Source: Hydrogenophaga sp.
Lineage (GTDB): Bacteria; Pseudomonadota; Gammaproteobacteria; Burkholderiales; Burkholderiaceae_C
Reading direction: 5' to 3'
DNA: 7,965 nucleotides
Assembly: GCA_011390855.1 (NCBI GenBank)
Contig: JAABRN010000426.1
Location: forward strand, 1-7,965
Part shown: piece by piece, positions 1-7,313 of the stretch
Layout of the letters: each line of letters opens with the position of its first letter
Numbering within the stretch: position 1 is the first letter of the stretch
The notes under the pieces: model-generated
What the model was told of the DNA's origin: nothing
Databases searched by the model: none
Seen by the model: the letters and a program-made list of their open reading frames with translations, nothing else
Program-made: the position numbers and the translations under genes

Positions 1-184
1 CTCAACGTGTTTTCGAAAGCCACCGTTCATTGATGTGAGACACCCCTGCAGCGCTCCGGGCTACCCCCTCAATGGGTCGCTACCAGCCTTGCGGTAAAAC
101 CGGCCCGACGGATCTTTGGATGAAGGCACTTGGCGACGGTGCTGTCATGCACAGATCGGCACGGCAAGGCGCCGCTCCGGTCTG
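1..184. other. Intergenic region at window edge, no gene recognised
   Basis: I see no convincing gene here. The small reading frames on both strands have no recognisable protein character and overlap one another. On the minus strand an ATG at 30-28 opens a frame that runs off the window edge after ten codons, with a G-rich stretch about 11 nt upstream. It could be the start of the next gene, but too little is visible to call it. The only clear structure is the palindrome at 151-185. Confidence 0.5.
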
Positions 185-185
185 T
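151..185 (-). terminator. Hairpin at the 3' end of the unknown-function gene
   Basis: The arms ACAGATCGG and CCGGTCTGT pair over nine positions with one G-T type mismatch. Inside a 2x2 internal loop, CGGC pairs with GCCG around a short AAGGC loop. The structure touches the stop codon of the gene at 185-709. No T-run follows on the minus strand, so it is not a canonical rho-independent terminator. It may stabilise the mRNA 3' end or assist termination. Confidence 0.4.
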
Positions 186-709
186 CACAGCACCTTGAAC
201 AGCTTTTCGCGCAGGTCGGGCAGGCGCTTGGCAGCGGTGCGGTCGCCTTCCATTGTCTGCAGCCATGAGAGGTAGGCCATGCGCAGCTCGTCGGTGGTCT
301 TGGAGCGGCTGATGGTTTCAATCAGCGTCAGGCGGGATTGCTGGCCAAAGATGGTGTTGACCGTGTTGACCATGAAATTGCGCGCCATGTCGTTTTCCGC
401 CTGAGTGCGCGTGGAAGCATCGGGGAGTGCAGCCAAACCGGTGGCGGCCGGAGCAGCGCGGACAGGCTCCACAGGGACTGGCGCCGCCTTGGCCTCGACG
501 CAGCCCTTGTCGACCAGTTCACGAAGAATGGGCTCAACCTCGTTCCCCGCCACGAATACCGCGAGGTCCTTGCCGGTGCGCTGGCCGTCCACCAGCACAA
601 GCAAGCGCCTGACCAGAGGCGAAAGGCCGAGTGCACGCTTCTGAATCTCCTGCTGACCGGCTTCGGTTTTTGCAAAAGACGCTGCTATCAGATCGATGGC
701 TTCAGACAT
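185..709 (-). CDS. Conserved protein of unknown function, possible winged-helix N-terminus
   Basis: I do not recognise a named family for this 174-residue protein. There is no signal peptide or membrane segment. Residues 15-72 (LGLSPLVRRLLVLVDGQRT..., then a short helix pair ending ELVDKGCVE) have the pattern of a small winged-helix-like domain. A low-complexity Ala/Pro linker follows at about 73-100. Residues 105-174 look all-helical (NFMVNTVNTIFG, LRMAYLSWLQTM, RLPDLREKLFKVL). The start MSEAIDLI at 709 was preferred because the in-frame upstream ATGs at 754 and 796 add 15-29 residues without domain character. None of the candidate starts has a good Shine-Dalgarno sequence. It lies 148 nt downstream of gshB on the same strand. 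That gap holds a small CGGTC/GACCG hairpin (828-843), so it may or may not share the gshB transcript. A DNA-binding or signalling adaptor role is only a guess. Confidence 0.7.
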   Translation of the reverse strand: MSEAIDLIAASFAKTEAGQQEIQKRALGLSPLVRRLLVLVDGQRTGKDLAVFVAGNEVEPILRELVDKGCVEAKAAPVPVEPVRAAPAATGLAALPDASTRTQAENDMARNFMVNTVNTIFGQQSRLTLIETISRSKTTDELRMAYLSWLQTMEGDRTAAKRLPDLREKLFKVL

Positions 710-857
710 AGGCGGGTAGGTGCTCGCACACGGTATCTCCGCGGCATTGGACATCAAAAGTGCCCGAATTCTGCTACGCGCTTCCGTGTCCCACAAGTGG
801 TGTTTGGCCTTGGTTCGAGCCGTTCATCGGTCATGTTCGACCGCGAAGCGAAAAAAT

Positions 858-1817
858 TCAGCTGTTTGATGAATTCATCACGGTCTGCAAGGCGTCGACG
901 AACATGGCGGGCACATCAAATCCGGTCTGCTGCTGAATTTCCTGGAAGCAGGTGGGGCTGGTCACATTGATCTCGGTCACCTTGTCACCGATCACGTCCA
1001 CACCCACCAGCAGAAGGCCACGTGCGGCCAATGTGGGGCCGATGGCGCGTGCAATCGCCCAGTCACTGGTCGACAGTGGCATGGCCACACCCTTGCCTCC
1101 AGCGGCCAGGTTGCCGCGAATCTCGGTGCCCTGCGGAATGCGCGCGAGGCTGAAAGGCGCAGCCACACCACCGATCACCAGCAGTCGCTTGTCGCCCTCG
1201 ACGATCTCGGGCAGGTAGCGCTGCACCATCACGCTGGTGGCGCCTCCCTGGTTGAGCGTTTCGATGATCGAGCCCAGGTTCAAACCATCAGGCCCGACGC
1301 GGAAAATGCCCATGCCACCCATGCCGTCCAGAGGCTTGAGGATGATGTCGCGGTGCTCGGCGTGGAAGGATCGGATCGCCGCAGGCAGGCGGGTGACAAG
1401 GGTGGGTGGCGCGTGCTCGGCGAACTCCATCAGGGCAAGTTTTTCGGGGTGGTCACGCAGGGCACGTGGGCTGTTGAACACCTTTGCGCCTTCGCGCTCG
1501 GCCTGCTCCAGCAGGTGGGTGGCGTAAAAAAACTCACTGTCGAAGGGGGGGTCCTTGCGCATCAGCACCGCGTCGAAGGTATGCAACGCCTCTCGCCCTT
1601 CAGCTGTGGTCGTGAACCAGGCATCCGCCTCGCCGGTGAGCGTGATGTGGCGCACCAGTGCGGTCACCGGCTGGCCACTTTGCCACTGCAATTGTTCCGG
1701 TTCGCAGGCGGCCAGCTGATGGCCACGGCGCTGGAGTTCGCGCATCATGGCGAAGGTGGTGTCCTTGGAGATCTTGAAGGCTTCGAGCGGATCGGCAACG
1801 ACCAGTATTTTTTTCAT
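858..1817 (-). CDS. gshB: Glutathione synthase
   Basis: This cytoplasmic ATP-grasp enzyme joins gamma-glutamylcysteine and glycine, using ATP, to make glutathione. It has 319 residues, the usual length for bacterial GshB. The N-terminal domain opens MKKILVVADPLEAFKISKDTTFAMM, the classic GshB start with D-P and the K-D-(T/S)-(T/S)-F-A-M motif. MRKDPPFD is at 86-93 and NSPRALRDHPEKL at 115-127. The ATP-grasp core shows ILKPLDGMGGMGIF (159-172), VQRYLPEIVEGDKRLLVI (198-215), the glycine-rich loop RGNLAAGGKG (234-243) and the metal-binding end VGVDVIGDKVTEINVTSPT (271-289). An in-frame GTG at 1832 would add five residues, but family alignment favours the ATG at 1817. The benE stop is 11 nt upstream and no strong Shine-Dalgarno is visible, so translational coupling to benE is likely. 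All motifs expected for activity are present. Confidence 0.96.
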   Translation of the reverse strand: MKKILVVADPLEAFKISKDTTFAMMRELQRRGHQLAACEPEQLQWQSGQPVTALVRHITLTGEADAWFTTTAEGREALHTFDAVLMRKDPPFDSEFFYATHLLEQAEREGAKVFNSPRALRDHPEKLALMEFAEHAPPTLVTRLPAAIRSFHAEHRDIILKPLDGMGGMGIFRVGPDGLNLGSIIETLNQGGATSVMVQRYLPEIVEGDKRLLVIGGVAAPFSLARIPQGTEIRGNLAAGGKGVAMPLSTSDWAIARAIGPTLAARGLLLVGVDVIGDKVTEINVTSPTCFQEIQQQTGFDVPAMFVDALQTVMNSSNS

Positions 1818-1828
1818 GGCATTCACAT

Positions 1829-3013
1829 TCACTTCGGGGATTTGAGGGCGTACTGTTGCACAAACAGCGCGAACGCGCCGGCCACCACCCCCCAGAAGGC
1901 CGAGCCAATTCCGGCAATCACCACTCCGCTGAGCGTGACGAGGAAGGTGATGAGCGCTGCCTCGCGGTGATCGTCGTCTTTCACCGCCAGATGCAGACCA
2001 CTGCCGATGGCCCCCAGCAGCGCGATGCCGGCAATGCCCATCACCAGTTCACGCGGAAAGGCGATCAGCAGGCCCGTGACGGCTGCGCCCACCAGACCGA
2101 TCGCGGTGTACAGCACCCCGCTGACCACGGTGGCGGTGTAGCGCTTCTTCGGATCGGGATGTGCCTCTGGCCCCATGCAGATGGCGGCAGTGATGGCGCT
2201 GAGGTTGAGGGCGAAGGCGCCAAAGGGCGCGAGCACCAGGGTGACCACACCCGTGAGCGTGATGATGCGTGAGATGGGCATCTGCAGGTAACCCGCTGCG
2301 CGAATGGCGGCCACGCCTGGCAGGTTTTGTGAAGCCATGGTGACCACGAACAGCGGCAAAGCCAGGCTGGTCATTGCGGCCAGCGTGAACTGCGGCATGG
2401 TGAAGACCGGCATGGCCAGCTCCAGCGTGAGCGCAGCGGCATCGAACCGGTCTGTGAGCAACACATGGGCCACGCCCACGGCAAGCGTGATCACCACGGC
2501 GTAGCGTGGTGCGAGGCGTCGACCCAACAAGTAGGCCAGCAGCATGAGCGCGATCAGCACCAGCCCGGTCTCGGCAGCCGCAAAGGCCTGCAGGCCGAAC
2601 CGCGCAAGCACCCCGGCCAGCAGCGCCGAGGCAATCGCCACCGGGATCCGGTTCATCACCCGTTCGAACCAGCCGGTGGCTCCAGCCAGCGTGATGAGCG
2701 CGCCGCACACCATGAACGCACCAATGGCCTCGGCCATCGAGAAGCCGCCGGCGACCCCCGCGGTGGCCAGCACCGCCGCGCCGGGTGTGCTCCAGGCGAT
2801 CATCACGGGTTGCCTGAGGATGAGCGAAGGAATGGCCGACGTGAGCCCCATACCCAAACCCAGGGCCCACATCCACGAGGTGATCTGCGCCGGCGTGGCG
2901 CCAAAAGCCAGCGCCGCCTGGAACACGATGGCCACCGAACTGGTGAACCCCACCAGCACCGCCACAAAGCCGGCGGTGGCGGCAGAAAGGGTCAGGTCAC
3001 GAAAAAAAGACAT
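1829..3013 (-). CDS. benE: BenE-family membrane transporter (annotated as benzoate/H+ symporter)
   Basis: This 394-residue polytopic inner-membrane protein is almost entirely hydrophobic, with about 11-12 predicted spans separated by short Gly/Pro-rich turns. Family marks include the N-terminal FTSSVAIVFQAA (23-34), S-W-M-W-A-L-G-L-G-MG (46-56), TPGAAVL (76-82), the ASQNLPG motif (227-233) and ICMGPEAHPDPKKRY (278-292). The last is highly characteristic of BenE proteins. The family is distantly related to NCS2/xanthine-uracil carriers. BenE was described as a benzoate-proton symporter in Acinetobacter, but many members lie away from benzoate genes and their substrates are untested. Here it lies between gshA and gshB with no aromatic-degradation genes nearby, so benzoate is not assured. 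The start ATG has no clear Shine-Dalgarno. A 156-nt gap holding a palindromic repeat separates it from gshA. Confidence 0.9.
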   Translation of the reverse strand: MSFFRDLTLSAATAGFVAVLVGFTSSVAIVFQAALAFGATPAQITSWMWALGLGMGLTSAIPSLILRQPVMIAWSTPGAAVLATAGVAGGFSMAEAIGAFMVCGALITLAGATGWFERVMNRIPVAIASALLAGVLARFGLQAFAAAETGLVLIALMLLAYLLGRRLAPRYAVVITLAVGVAHVLLTDRFDAAALTLELAMPVFTMPQFTLAAMTSLALPLFVVTMASQNLPGVAAIRAAGYLQMPISRIITLTGVVTLVLAPFGAFALNLSAITAAICMGPEAHPDPKKRYTATVVSGVLYTAIGLVGAAVTGLLIAFPRELVMGIAGIALLGAIGSGLHLAVKDDDHREAALITFLVTLSGVVIAGIGSAFWGVVAGAFALFVQQYALKSPK

Positions 3014-3089
3014 CGCACGATTGTGCCGACATCGTCACACGCTCTGAATCCAGCAAACAAGCCTCCGGCGCGAAATGTCTTGTTCAAGA

Positions 3090-3169
3090 GATCCCGTGGA
3101 ACCGGCTTTGCCGGGCCACAGGGATCGCCCCCTTTTCAAGGGGGTGACGGACGAAGTCCGGCGCGGGGG
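3090..3169 (+). repeat. Palindromic repeat element, copy 1 (3' of gshA)
   Basis: This 80-nt element contains three consecutive foldbacks. The first spans 3090-3126: GATCCC/GGGATC outside, GTGG/CCAC in the middle and CCGGC-TTT-GCCGG at the tip. The second is a perfect 7-bp hairpin at 3128-3144 (CCCCCTT, loop TTC, AAGGGGG). The third is CGGAC-GAA-GTCCG at 3148-3160. It ends GGCGCGGGGG directly against the gshA stop codon at 3170. A related copy lies at 4474-4554 in the opposite orientation. It has no T-run, so it is not an ordinary terminator; read from either strand it could fold in the mRNA between gshA and benE. It resembles REP/MITE-like intergenic repeats, but I cannot assign it to a named family. 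Confidence 0.8.
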
Positions 3170-4462
3170 TTACTCGTAAACCTCTGCGTCCGGGTCGGTC
3201 GCTTCCAGCTCGTAGCTCGCGGCCAGCATGGCCAGACGGCCGATCACGCCGTACATGTAGAAGCGGTTGGGCACGCTCGCGCCGGGTTTCACGCCGGGCT
3301 GTGGCAGTTGTGCGCTCTGCTCGAACGCCAGCGGCACAAAACGCGACCCTGGTGCATTGAGGTTTTCGTCCACGCCGCGCTCGGCATGCACGCGGTAGAA
3401 GCCACCCACCACGTAGCGGTCCATCATGTAGACCACCGGTTCGGCCACGGCGGCATTGATGCGCTCATTGGTCAGCACGCCTTCCTGAATGATCACGTCG
3501 CTCACCGGCTGGCCGGCCTGTGCCTGCGCCATGCGCTCTTTCGTGGCGGGCGACAGGTTGTCGATGTCTTTGGCGTCGCGCACGGTGAGGATGCCCATGC
3601 CGCCGGTGCCGTTGTCGGCCTTGATGACGACGAACGGCTTTTCGTTGATGCCGTATTCCTTGTACTTGCGGCGGATCTTGGCCAGCAGCGCATCGGTGTT
3701 GCTTCGCAGACATTCCAGGCCGGCGTCTTCTGCAAAGTTGACGGCACCACACTGGTTGAACATCGGGTTGATCAGCCAGTGGTCCATGCCCAGCAGCTTG
3801 CCGAACCGCTTGGACACCTCTTCGTATGCCTTGAAGTGCTGACTCTTGCGGCGCACACCCCAGCCGGCGTGCAGTGGAGGCAACAGGTACTGCTCGTGCA
3901 AATCTTCCAGAATGCCGGGCACACCCGCACTGAGGTCGTTGTTGAGCAGGATGGTGCAGGGATCAAAATGCTTGAGGCCCAGGCGGCGCTTGCTGCGGAT
4001 GAGTGGCTCCAGCGTGACCGACTCGCCACCGGGCAGCTCGATCTTCGTGGGCGCCTTGATGTCGTTCGACAGCGAACCCAGGCGCACATTGAGGCCGGCC
4101 TGGAAAAAGATGCGCTGCAACTGCGCCAGGTTGCTGAGGTAAAAAATGTCGGTGGTGCTCTCAGGCACCAGCAGCAGGTTCTTGGCCTCGGGGCAGATCT
4201 TTTCAATGGCGGCCATGGCCGCCTGCACCGCCAGCGGCAGCATTTCCGGCGTCAGGTGGTTCCAGCCGCCGGGATACAGATTGGTGTCCACCGGCGCGAG
4301 CTTGAAACCGGCGTTGCGCACGTCCACCGATGTGTAGAACGGCGGCGTGTGCTCCATCCACTCCAGCCGGAACCAGCGCTCGATCACCGGCGTGGATTCG
4401 AGAATGCGCTGTTCGAGTTCGTTGATGGGGCCAGTGAGAGCGGTGACGAGATGCGGAACCAT
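3170..4462 (-). CDS. gshA: Glutamate-cysteine ligase, Acidithiobacillus/betaproteobacterial type
   Basis: GshA catalyses the first step of glutathione synthesis: ATP-dependent joining of the glutamate side-chain carboxyl to cysteine. The 430-residue protein matches the type first described in Acidithiobacillus ferrooxidans, which is unlike the E. coli and plant-type enzymes. Recognisable blocks are MVPHLVTALTGPINELEQRI (1-20), HTPPFYTSVDVRNAGFKLAPVDTN (38-61), FPGGWNHL-like YPGGWNHL (63-70), LLNNDLS (172-178), LPPLHAGWGVRRKSQHF (194-210) and the glycine-rich nucleotide loop KADNGTGGMGIL (281-292). FYRVHAERG, PGSRFVPLAF and RFYMYGVIGRLAMLAASYE follow towards the C-terminus. The reading frame is open upstream to 4684, but that extension runs through the palindromic repeat and is low-complexity. 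The ATG at 4462, matching the family start MVPHL, was chosen. The only Shine-Dalgarno-like stretch is GGGGG, 11 nt upstream, at the repeat's end. It is cytoplasmic and probably transcribed towards benE-gshB. Confidence 0.94.
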   Translation of the reverse strand: MVPHLVTALTGPINELEQRILESTPVIERWFRLEWMEHTPPFYTSVDVRNAGFKLAPVDTNLYPGGWNHLTPEMLPLAVQAAMAAIEKICPEAKNLLLVPESTTDIFYLSNLAQLQRIFFQAGLNVRLGSLSNDIKAPTKIELPGGESVTLEPLIRSKRRLGLKHFDPCTILLNNDLSAGVPGILEDLHEQYLLPPLHAGWGVRRKSQHFKAYEEVSKRFGKLLGMDHWLINPMFNQCGAVNFAEDAGLECLRSNTDALLAKIRRKYKEYGINEKPFVVIKADNGTGGMGILTVRDAKDIDNLSPATKERMAQAQAGQPVSDVIIQEGVLTNERINAAVAEPVVYMMDRYVVGGFYRVHAERGVDENLNAPGSRFVPLAFEQSAQLPQPGVKPGASVPNRFYMYGVIGRLAMLAASYELEATDPDAEVYE

Positions 4463-4473
4463 ATGGTGGAGAG

Positions 4474-4554
4474 CCCCCGCGCCGCCTGCGACGTCACACC
4501 CCGGTGGGGTGGAGGGCCAGCTGGGACCGGCTGAGCCGGACCCGCGCTGGCCCT
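4474..4554 (-). repeat. Palindromic repeat element, copy 2 (5' of gshA)
   Basis: This 81-nt element, read on the minus strand, starts with a 42-nt imperfect palindrome (4554-4513). Its outer arms are AGGGCCAGC/GCTGGCCCT, then GGG/CCC, with CCGGCT-C-AGCCGG at the tip. A perfect CACCCC-ACC-GGGGTG hairpin follows (4511-4497), then TGACG, eight nt, and GGCGCGGGGG (4483-4474). The order of parts, the core CCGGC/GCCGG, the TGACG and the ten-base end are shared with copy 1 at 3090-3169, while the arms differ. The end lies 11 nt before the gshA start codon, so the element forms most of the untranslated leader of gshA and may affect its expression. Confidence 0.8.
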
Positions 4555-4631
4555 GGACGATCGGGCGTTGCGTGTGAGCTGGAATTGGAGTGGTTGTAAG
4601 GACGGGAGCTTCGAGGATATGGGGGCAATAG

Positions 4632-4649
4632 TCGGGCTTGCAAGCTCGA
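4632..4649 (-). terminator. Short palindrome abutting the proA stop codon
   Basis: TCGGGCTTG and CAAGCTCGA form an 18-nt palindrome with one G-T type mismatch and a perfect GCTTGCAAGC centre. It lies immediately 3' of the proA stop. There is no spacer loop beyond the central bases and no T-run afterwards. It could be a weak terminator hairpin or a protein-binding dyad in the proA-gshA gap. Confidence 0.3.
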
Positions 4650-5930
4650 TCAGCCCCTGATTTCACCCTCGCCAAGCACCACATACTTTAGCGAAGTCAG
4701 CCCCTCGACGCCGACTGGGCCCCTGGCGTGAAACTTGTCTGTGCTGATGCCGATTTCAGCACCCAGACCGAATTCGAAGCCATCTGCGAAGCGTGTACTC
4801 GCATTCACCATGACGCTCGCCGAATCGACCTCTCGCAAGAACCGCTGGGCATGCACATGGTTGGTGGTGAGGATCGCGTCGGTGTGGTGGCTGCTGTAGC
4901 GGTTGATGTGGGCAATCGCCTCGTCCACCCCCTCAACCACCTTGATGCTGATCACCGGTGCCAGGTATTCCTCGGACCAGTCGGCCTCGGTTGCGTCTTT
5001 CAAGCTGGCGCCCTGCACCGTGGACAGAATGGTCTTTGAGGCCGGGCACACCCGCATTTCCACCTCTTTGGTCGCATAGATCGCGCCAATCTTCGGCAGA
5101 AACTCGGCCGCCACGCCCCGCGCCACCAGCAGGCTTTCGGTGGCGTTGCAGGGGCTGTACTTCTGGGTCTTGGCGTTGTCGGCCACGGTGACCGCCATGG
5201 CGATGTCGCAGGGGTCGTCCACATAGGTGTGGCAGTTGCCGTCCAGATGCTTGATCACGGGCACCTTGGCCTCGGCGCTGATGCGTTCGATCAGGCCCTT
5301 GCCCCCGCGCGGGATGATCACATCCACGTACTGCGGCATGGTGATGAGCTGACCCACGGCAGCGCGGTCGGTGGTGGGCACGAGCTGAACCGCGTCTGCC
5401 GGCAGGCCGGCGTCGGTGAGGGCCCGCTGCACCAGCAAAGCCAGGGCCCGGTTGGACTCGATGGCCTCTGACCCGCCACGCAGAATGGCTGCATTGCCGC
5501 TTTTGATGGACAGCGAAGCCGCCTCGATGGTCACATTGGGCCGGCTCTCATAGACCATGCCGAACACGCCAATGGGCACCCGCATCTGCCCCACGCGAAT
5601 GCCGCTGGGCATCTGCTTCATGCCGCTGATGTCCCCAATGATGTCCGGCATGGCCGCGAGCTGCTCGCAGCCCTGGGCGCAGGTTTCGATGACTTTCGGC
5701 GTCAGTTTGAGGCGGTCCACCATGGGATCGCTCAGGCCGTTGGCGCGGGCGCGCTCCAGGTCTTTGGCGTTTTCCAGCTGCAGCGCGTCCACATTGGCGC
5801 GCAGCAAGGCTGCCAGACCGCGCAAGGCAGCCAGCTTGGTGGCTGCGCTGGCCTTGGCCATGAGCGCCGAGGCCGCCTTGGCCTGCAGCCCCAGCGTGTT
5901 CATGAGTTCGGTGGTGTTGGTCGCGTTCAT
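4650..5930 (-). CDS. proA: Glutamate-5-semialdehyde dehydrogenase (gamma-glutamyl phosphate reductase)
   Basis: ProA reduces gamma-glutamyl phosphate to glutamate-5-semialdehyde with NADPH, the second step of proline synthesis from glutamate, in the cytoplasm. The 426-residue length is normal. Features include [24 protein letters not shown] (111-134), [22 protein letters not shown] (139-160), [12 protein letters not shown] (206-217), [14 protein letters not shown] (225-238) and the catalytic cysteine C261 in [11 protein letters not shown]. Near the C-terminus are [25 protein letters not shown] (373-397) and [20 protein letters not shown] (401-420). The open frame reaches 6059, but the extra 43 residues are Arg/Pro/Trp-rich and non-homologous. 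The ATG at 5930 gives the expected N-terminus; no strong Shine-Dalgarno precedes it. No proB lies in the window. It diverges from the DUF2855 gene and is followed by gshA 187 nt downstream on the same strand. Confidence 0.96.
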   Translation of the reverse strand: MNATNTTELMNTLGLQAKAASALMAKASAATKLAALRGLAALLRANVDALQLENAKDLERARANGLSDPMVDRLKLTPKVIETCAQGCEQLAAMPDIIGDISGMKQMPSGIRVGQMRVPIGVFGMVYESRPNVTIEAASLSIKSGNAAILRGGSEAIESNRALALLVQRALTDAGLPADAVQLVPTTDRAAVGQLITMPQYVDVIIPRGGKGLIERISAEAKVPVIKHLDGNCHTYVDDPCDIAMAVTVADNAKTQKYSPCNATESLLVARGVAAEFLPKIGAIYATKEVEMRVCPASKTILSTVQGASLKDATEADWSEEYLAPVISIKVVEGVDEAIAHINRYSSHHTDAILTTNHVHAQRFLREVDSASVMVNASTRFADGFEFGLGAEIGISTDKFHARGPVGVEGLTSLKYVVLGEGEIRG

Positions 5931-6046
5931 TGAGCGATTTTCGCAGAGCGGCGGGCACTTGGGAAAACTGGGCAACGGGCGTGACAACCGCGCGAGCCGA
6001 ACCGGTGCACCATCTCGGTACCCGTTCTCACATCGCCAGACACGCC
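5931..6046. promoter_or_regulatory. Divergent promoter region between proA and the DUF2855 gene
   Basis: The 116-nt gap between two start codons facing away from each other must hold the promoters of both genes, unless the DUF2855 gene starts further upstream. I could not identify a convincing sigma-70 -35/-10 pair on either strand, so no exact promoter is placed. Confidence 0.45.
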
Positions 6047-7198
6047 ATGACCACCACACAGTTCCAGGTCCGCAAAGACCAACTCGACACCACGCGCACG
6101 GTGCAGTTGCCCGAAGCCCCCCTGACCGACGGCCAGGTGCGGGTGCGCATCGAGCAGTTCGCTTTCACCTCCAACAACATCACCTACGCCGCCTTCGGCG
6201 ACGCCATGAACTACTGGCAGTTTTTCCCGGTGGTGTCGCAGACAGATGATCCGGTCAGCGACGGCACGCCCTGGGGCATCATCCCCGTGTGGGGCTTTGG
6301 TGTGGTGGTGGAGACGCAATGCGCCGGGGTGACTGAAGGTGAGCGCCTGTATGGCTACTGGCCCATGGCGTCAAATGTGGTGCTGCAACCTGCCCGCGTA
6401 TCGCCAGCAGGCTTCTTTGACGGCGCACCGCACCGAGCCGCCCTGCACCCGGTCTACAACCAGTACCTGCGCTGCGCGACCGACCCGTTATACGACGCCG
6501 CTAACGAAGCACTGCAGGCGCTGCTGCGCCCCTTGTTCCTCACCGCCTGGCTGATCGACGACTTCCTGGCCGACAACGCCTTCTTCGGCACCAGCCAGCA
6601 AGGGCAGCGTGGGGTGATGCTGCTCTCGTCGGCCAGCAGCAAGACGGCCTATGCCACCGCCGCCCAGCTGGCCCAGCGACCCGAGGTGGAGGTGGTGGGC
6701 CTGACCTCGTCCGCCAACGTGGCGTTTTGCGAAAGCCTGGGCGTGTACAGCCGCGTGCTCACCTACGACCAGCTCGACACCCTGCCCACCGGCACACCCT
6801 GTGTGTACGTCGACTTTGCTGGCAACGGCGCATTGCGCAAGGCCATTCACAGCCGATTCACGGCGCTGACCTACAGCTGCTCGATTGGCGGCACCCATGT
6901 CGACCAGCTGGCCGGCGGCCGCGACCTGCCAGGACCTCGCCCGGTGCTGTTTTTTGCACCAGCGCAGGTCAAGAAGCGCCATGGTGATTGGGGCGCTGCC
7001 GGGTTCAACGAGCGGATGGCGCGCGCCTGGCATGGCTTCATCGGGCAGGTGAGTCAACCGGCCAACCCCTGGCTGGTGGTGCAGCACCACAGCGGCACCG
7101 AGGCGGTTCAGGCGGCCCATTCGCTGGTGTTGGGCGGGCGCGGTGACCCGCGGCTGGGGCACATGCTGTCGCTGTCAGATGGTGTTCAGGGCCTGTGA
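6047..7198 (+). CDS. DUF2855 family protein (medium-chain dehydrogenase-like)
   Basis: This 383-residue soluble protein matches the DUF2855 family as I remember it; its reaction is unknown. The N-terminal part (about 1-130) has a GroES-like beta pattern: [41 protein letters not shown] (21-61), then [11 protein letters not shown] and [12 protein letters not shown]. The second part looks like a Rossmann domain: [19 protein letters not shown] (190-208) takes the place of the usual G-x-G-x-x-G loop. [47 protein letters not shown] and [11 protein letters not shown] follow. The pattern recalls NAD(P)-dependent quinone reductases without structural zinc ligands. The frame is open back to 5930, but the ATG at 6047 ([12 protein letters not shown]) gives the natural N-terminus. 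Its Shine-Dalgarno is weak. It diverges from proA and is followed by a rhodanese gene after 258 nt. Involvement in redox or lipid metabolism would be speculation. Confidence 0.85.
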   Translation: MTTTQFQVRKDQLDTTRTVQLPEAPLTDGQVRVRIEQFAFTSNNITYAAFGDAMNYWQFFPVVSQTDDPVSDGTPWGIIPVWGFGVVVETQCAGVTEGERLYGYWPMASNVVLQPARVSPAGFFDGAPHRAALHPVYNQYLRCATDPLYDAANEALQALLRPLFLTAWLIDDFLADNAFFGTSQQGQRGVMLLSSASSKTAYATAAQLAQRPEVEVVGLTSSANVAFCESLGVYSRVLTYDQLDTLPTGTPCVYVDFAGNGALRKAIHSRFTALTYSCSIGGTHVDQLAGGRDLPGPRPVLFFAPAQVKKRHGDWGAAGFNERMARAWHGFIGQVSQPANPWLVVQHHSGTEAVQAAHSLVLGGRGDPRLGHMLSLSDGVQGL

Positions 7199-7313
7199 AC
7201 ACGGCGGATTGAGACTTGGCGCACGCACGTATGCACGCAACGGAATTGCGGTTCACCTGATGCCCTTCATCAACCGCCATCCGTCAGCGCTGCCGTCTTT
7301 CTTCTTGCCAGCG

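Noticed and set aside
1..30. Possible start of a further minus-strand gene (ATG at 30-28)
   Set aside because: Only ten codons are visible before the window edge, which is too little to support a gene call.
2049..2876. A 275-codon frame on the minus strand inside benE
   Set aside because: It is an out-of-frame shadow, rich in Arg, His and Gly. The benE frame carries clear membrane spans and family motifs.
3128..3144. Rho-independent terminator for gshA
   Set aside because: The hairpin is perfect but no T-run follows on either strand, and it belongs to a repeat that also occurs upstream of gshA.
2465..4534. A 689-codon open frame on the plus strand, antisense to benE and gshA
   Set aside because: Its product is rich in His, Arg, Gln and Gly with no domain pattern. 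It overlaps two well-supported genes and runs through the repeat at 3090-3169. Long antisense frames are common in GC-rich coding DNA.
4463..4684. N-terminal extension of gshA to 4684
   Set aside because: The extension reads through the palindromic repeat and overlaps the end of proA. The family N-terminus begins at MVPHL (4462).
5931..6059. N-terminal extension of proA by 43 residues
   Set aside because: The added segment is Trp/Arg/Pro-rich, matches nothing in ProA and crosses the divergent DUF2855 start.
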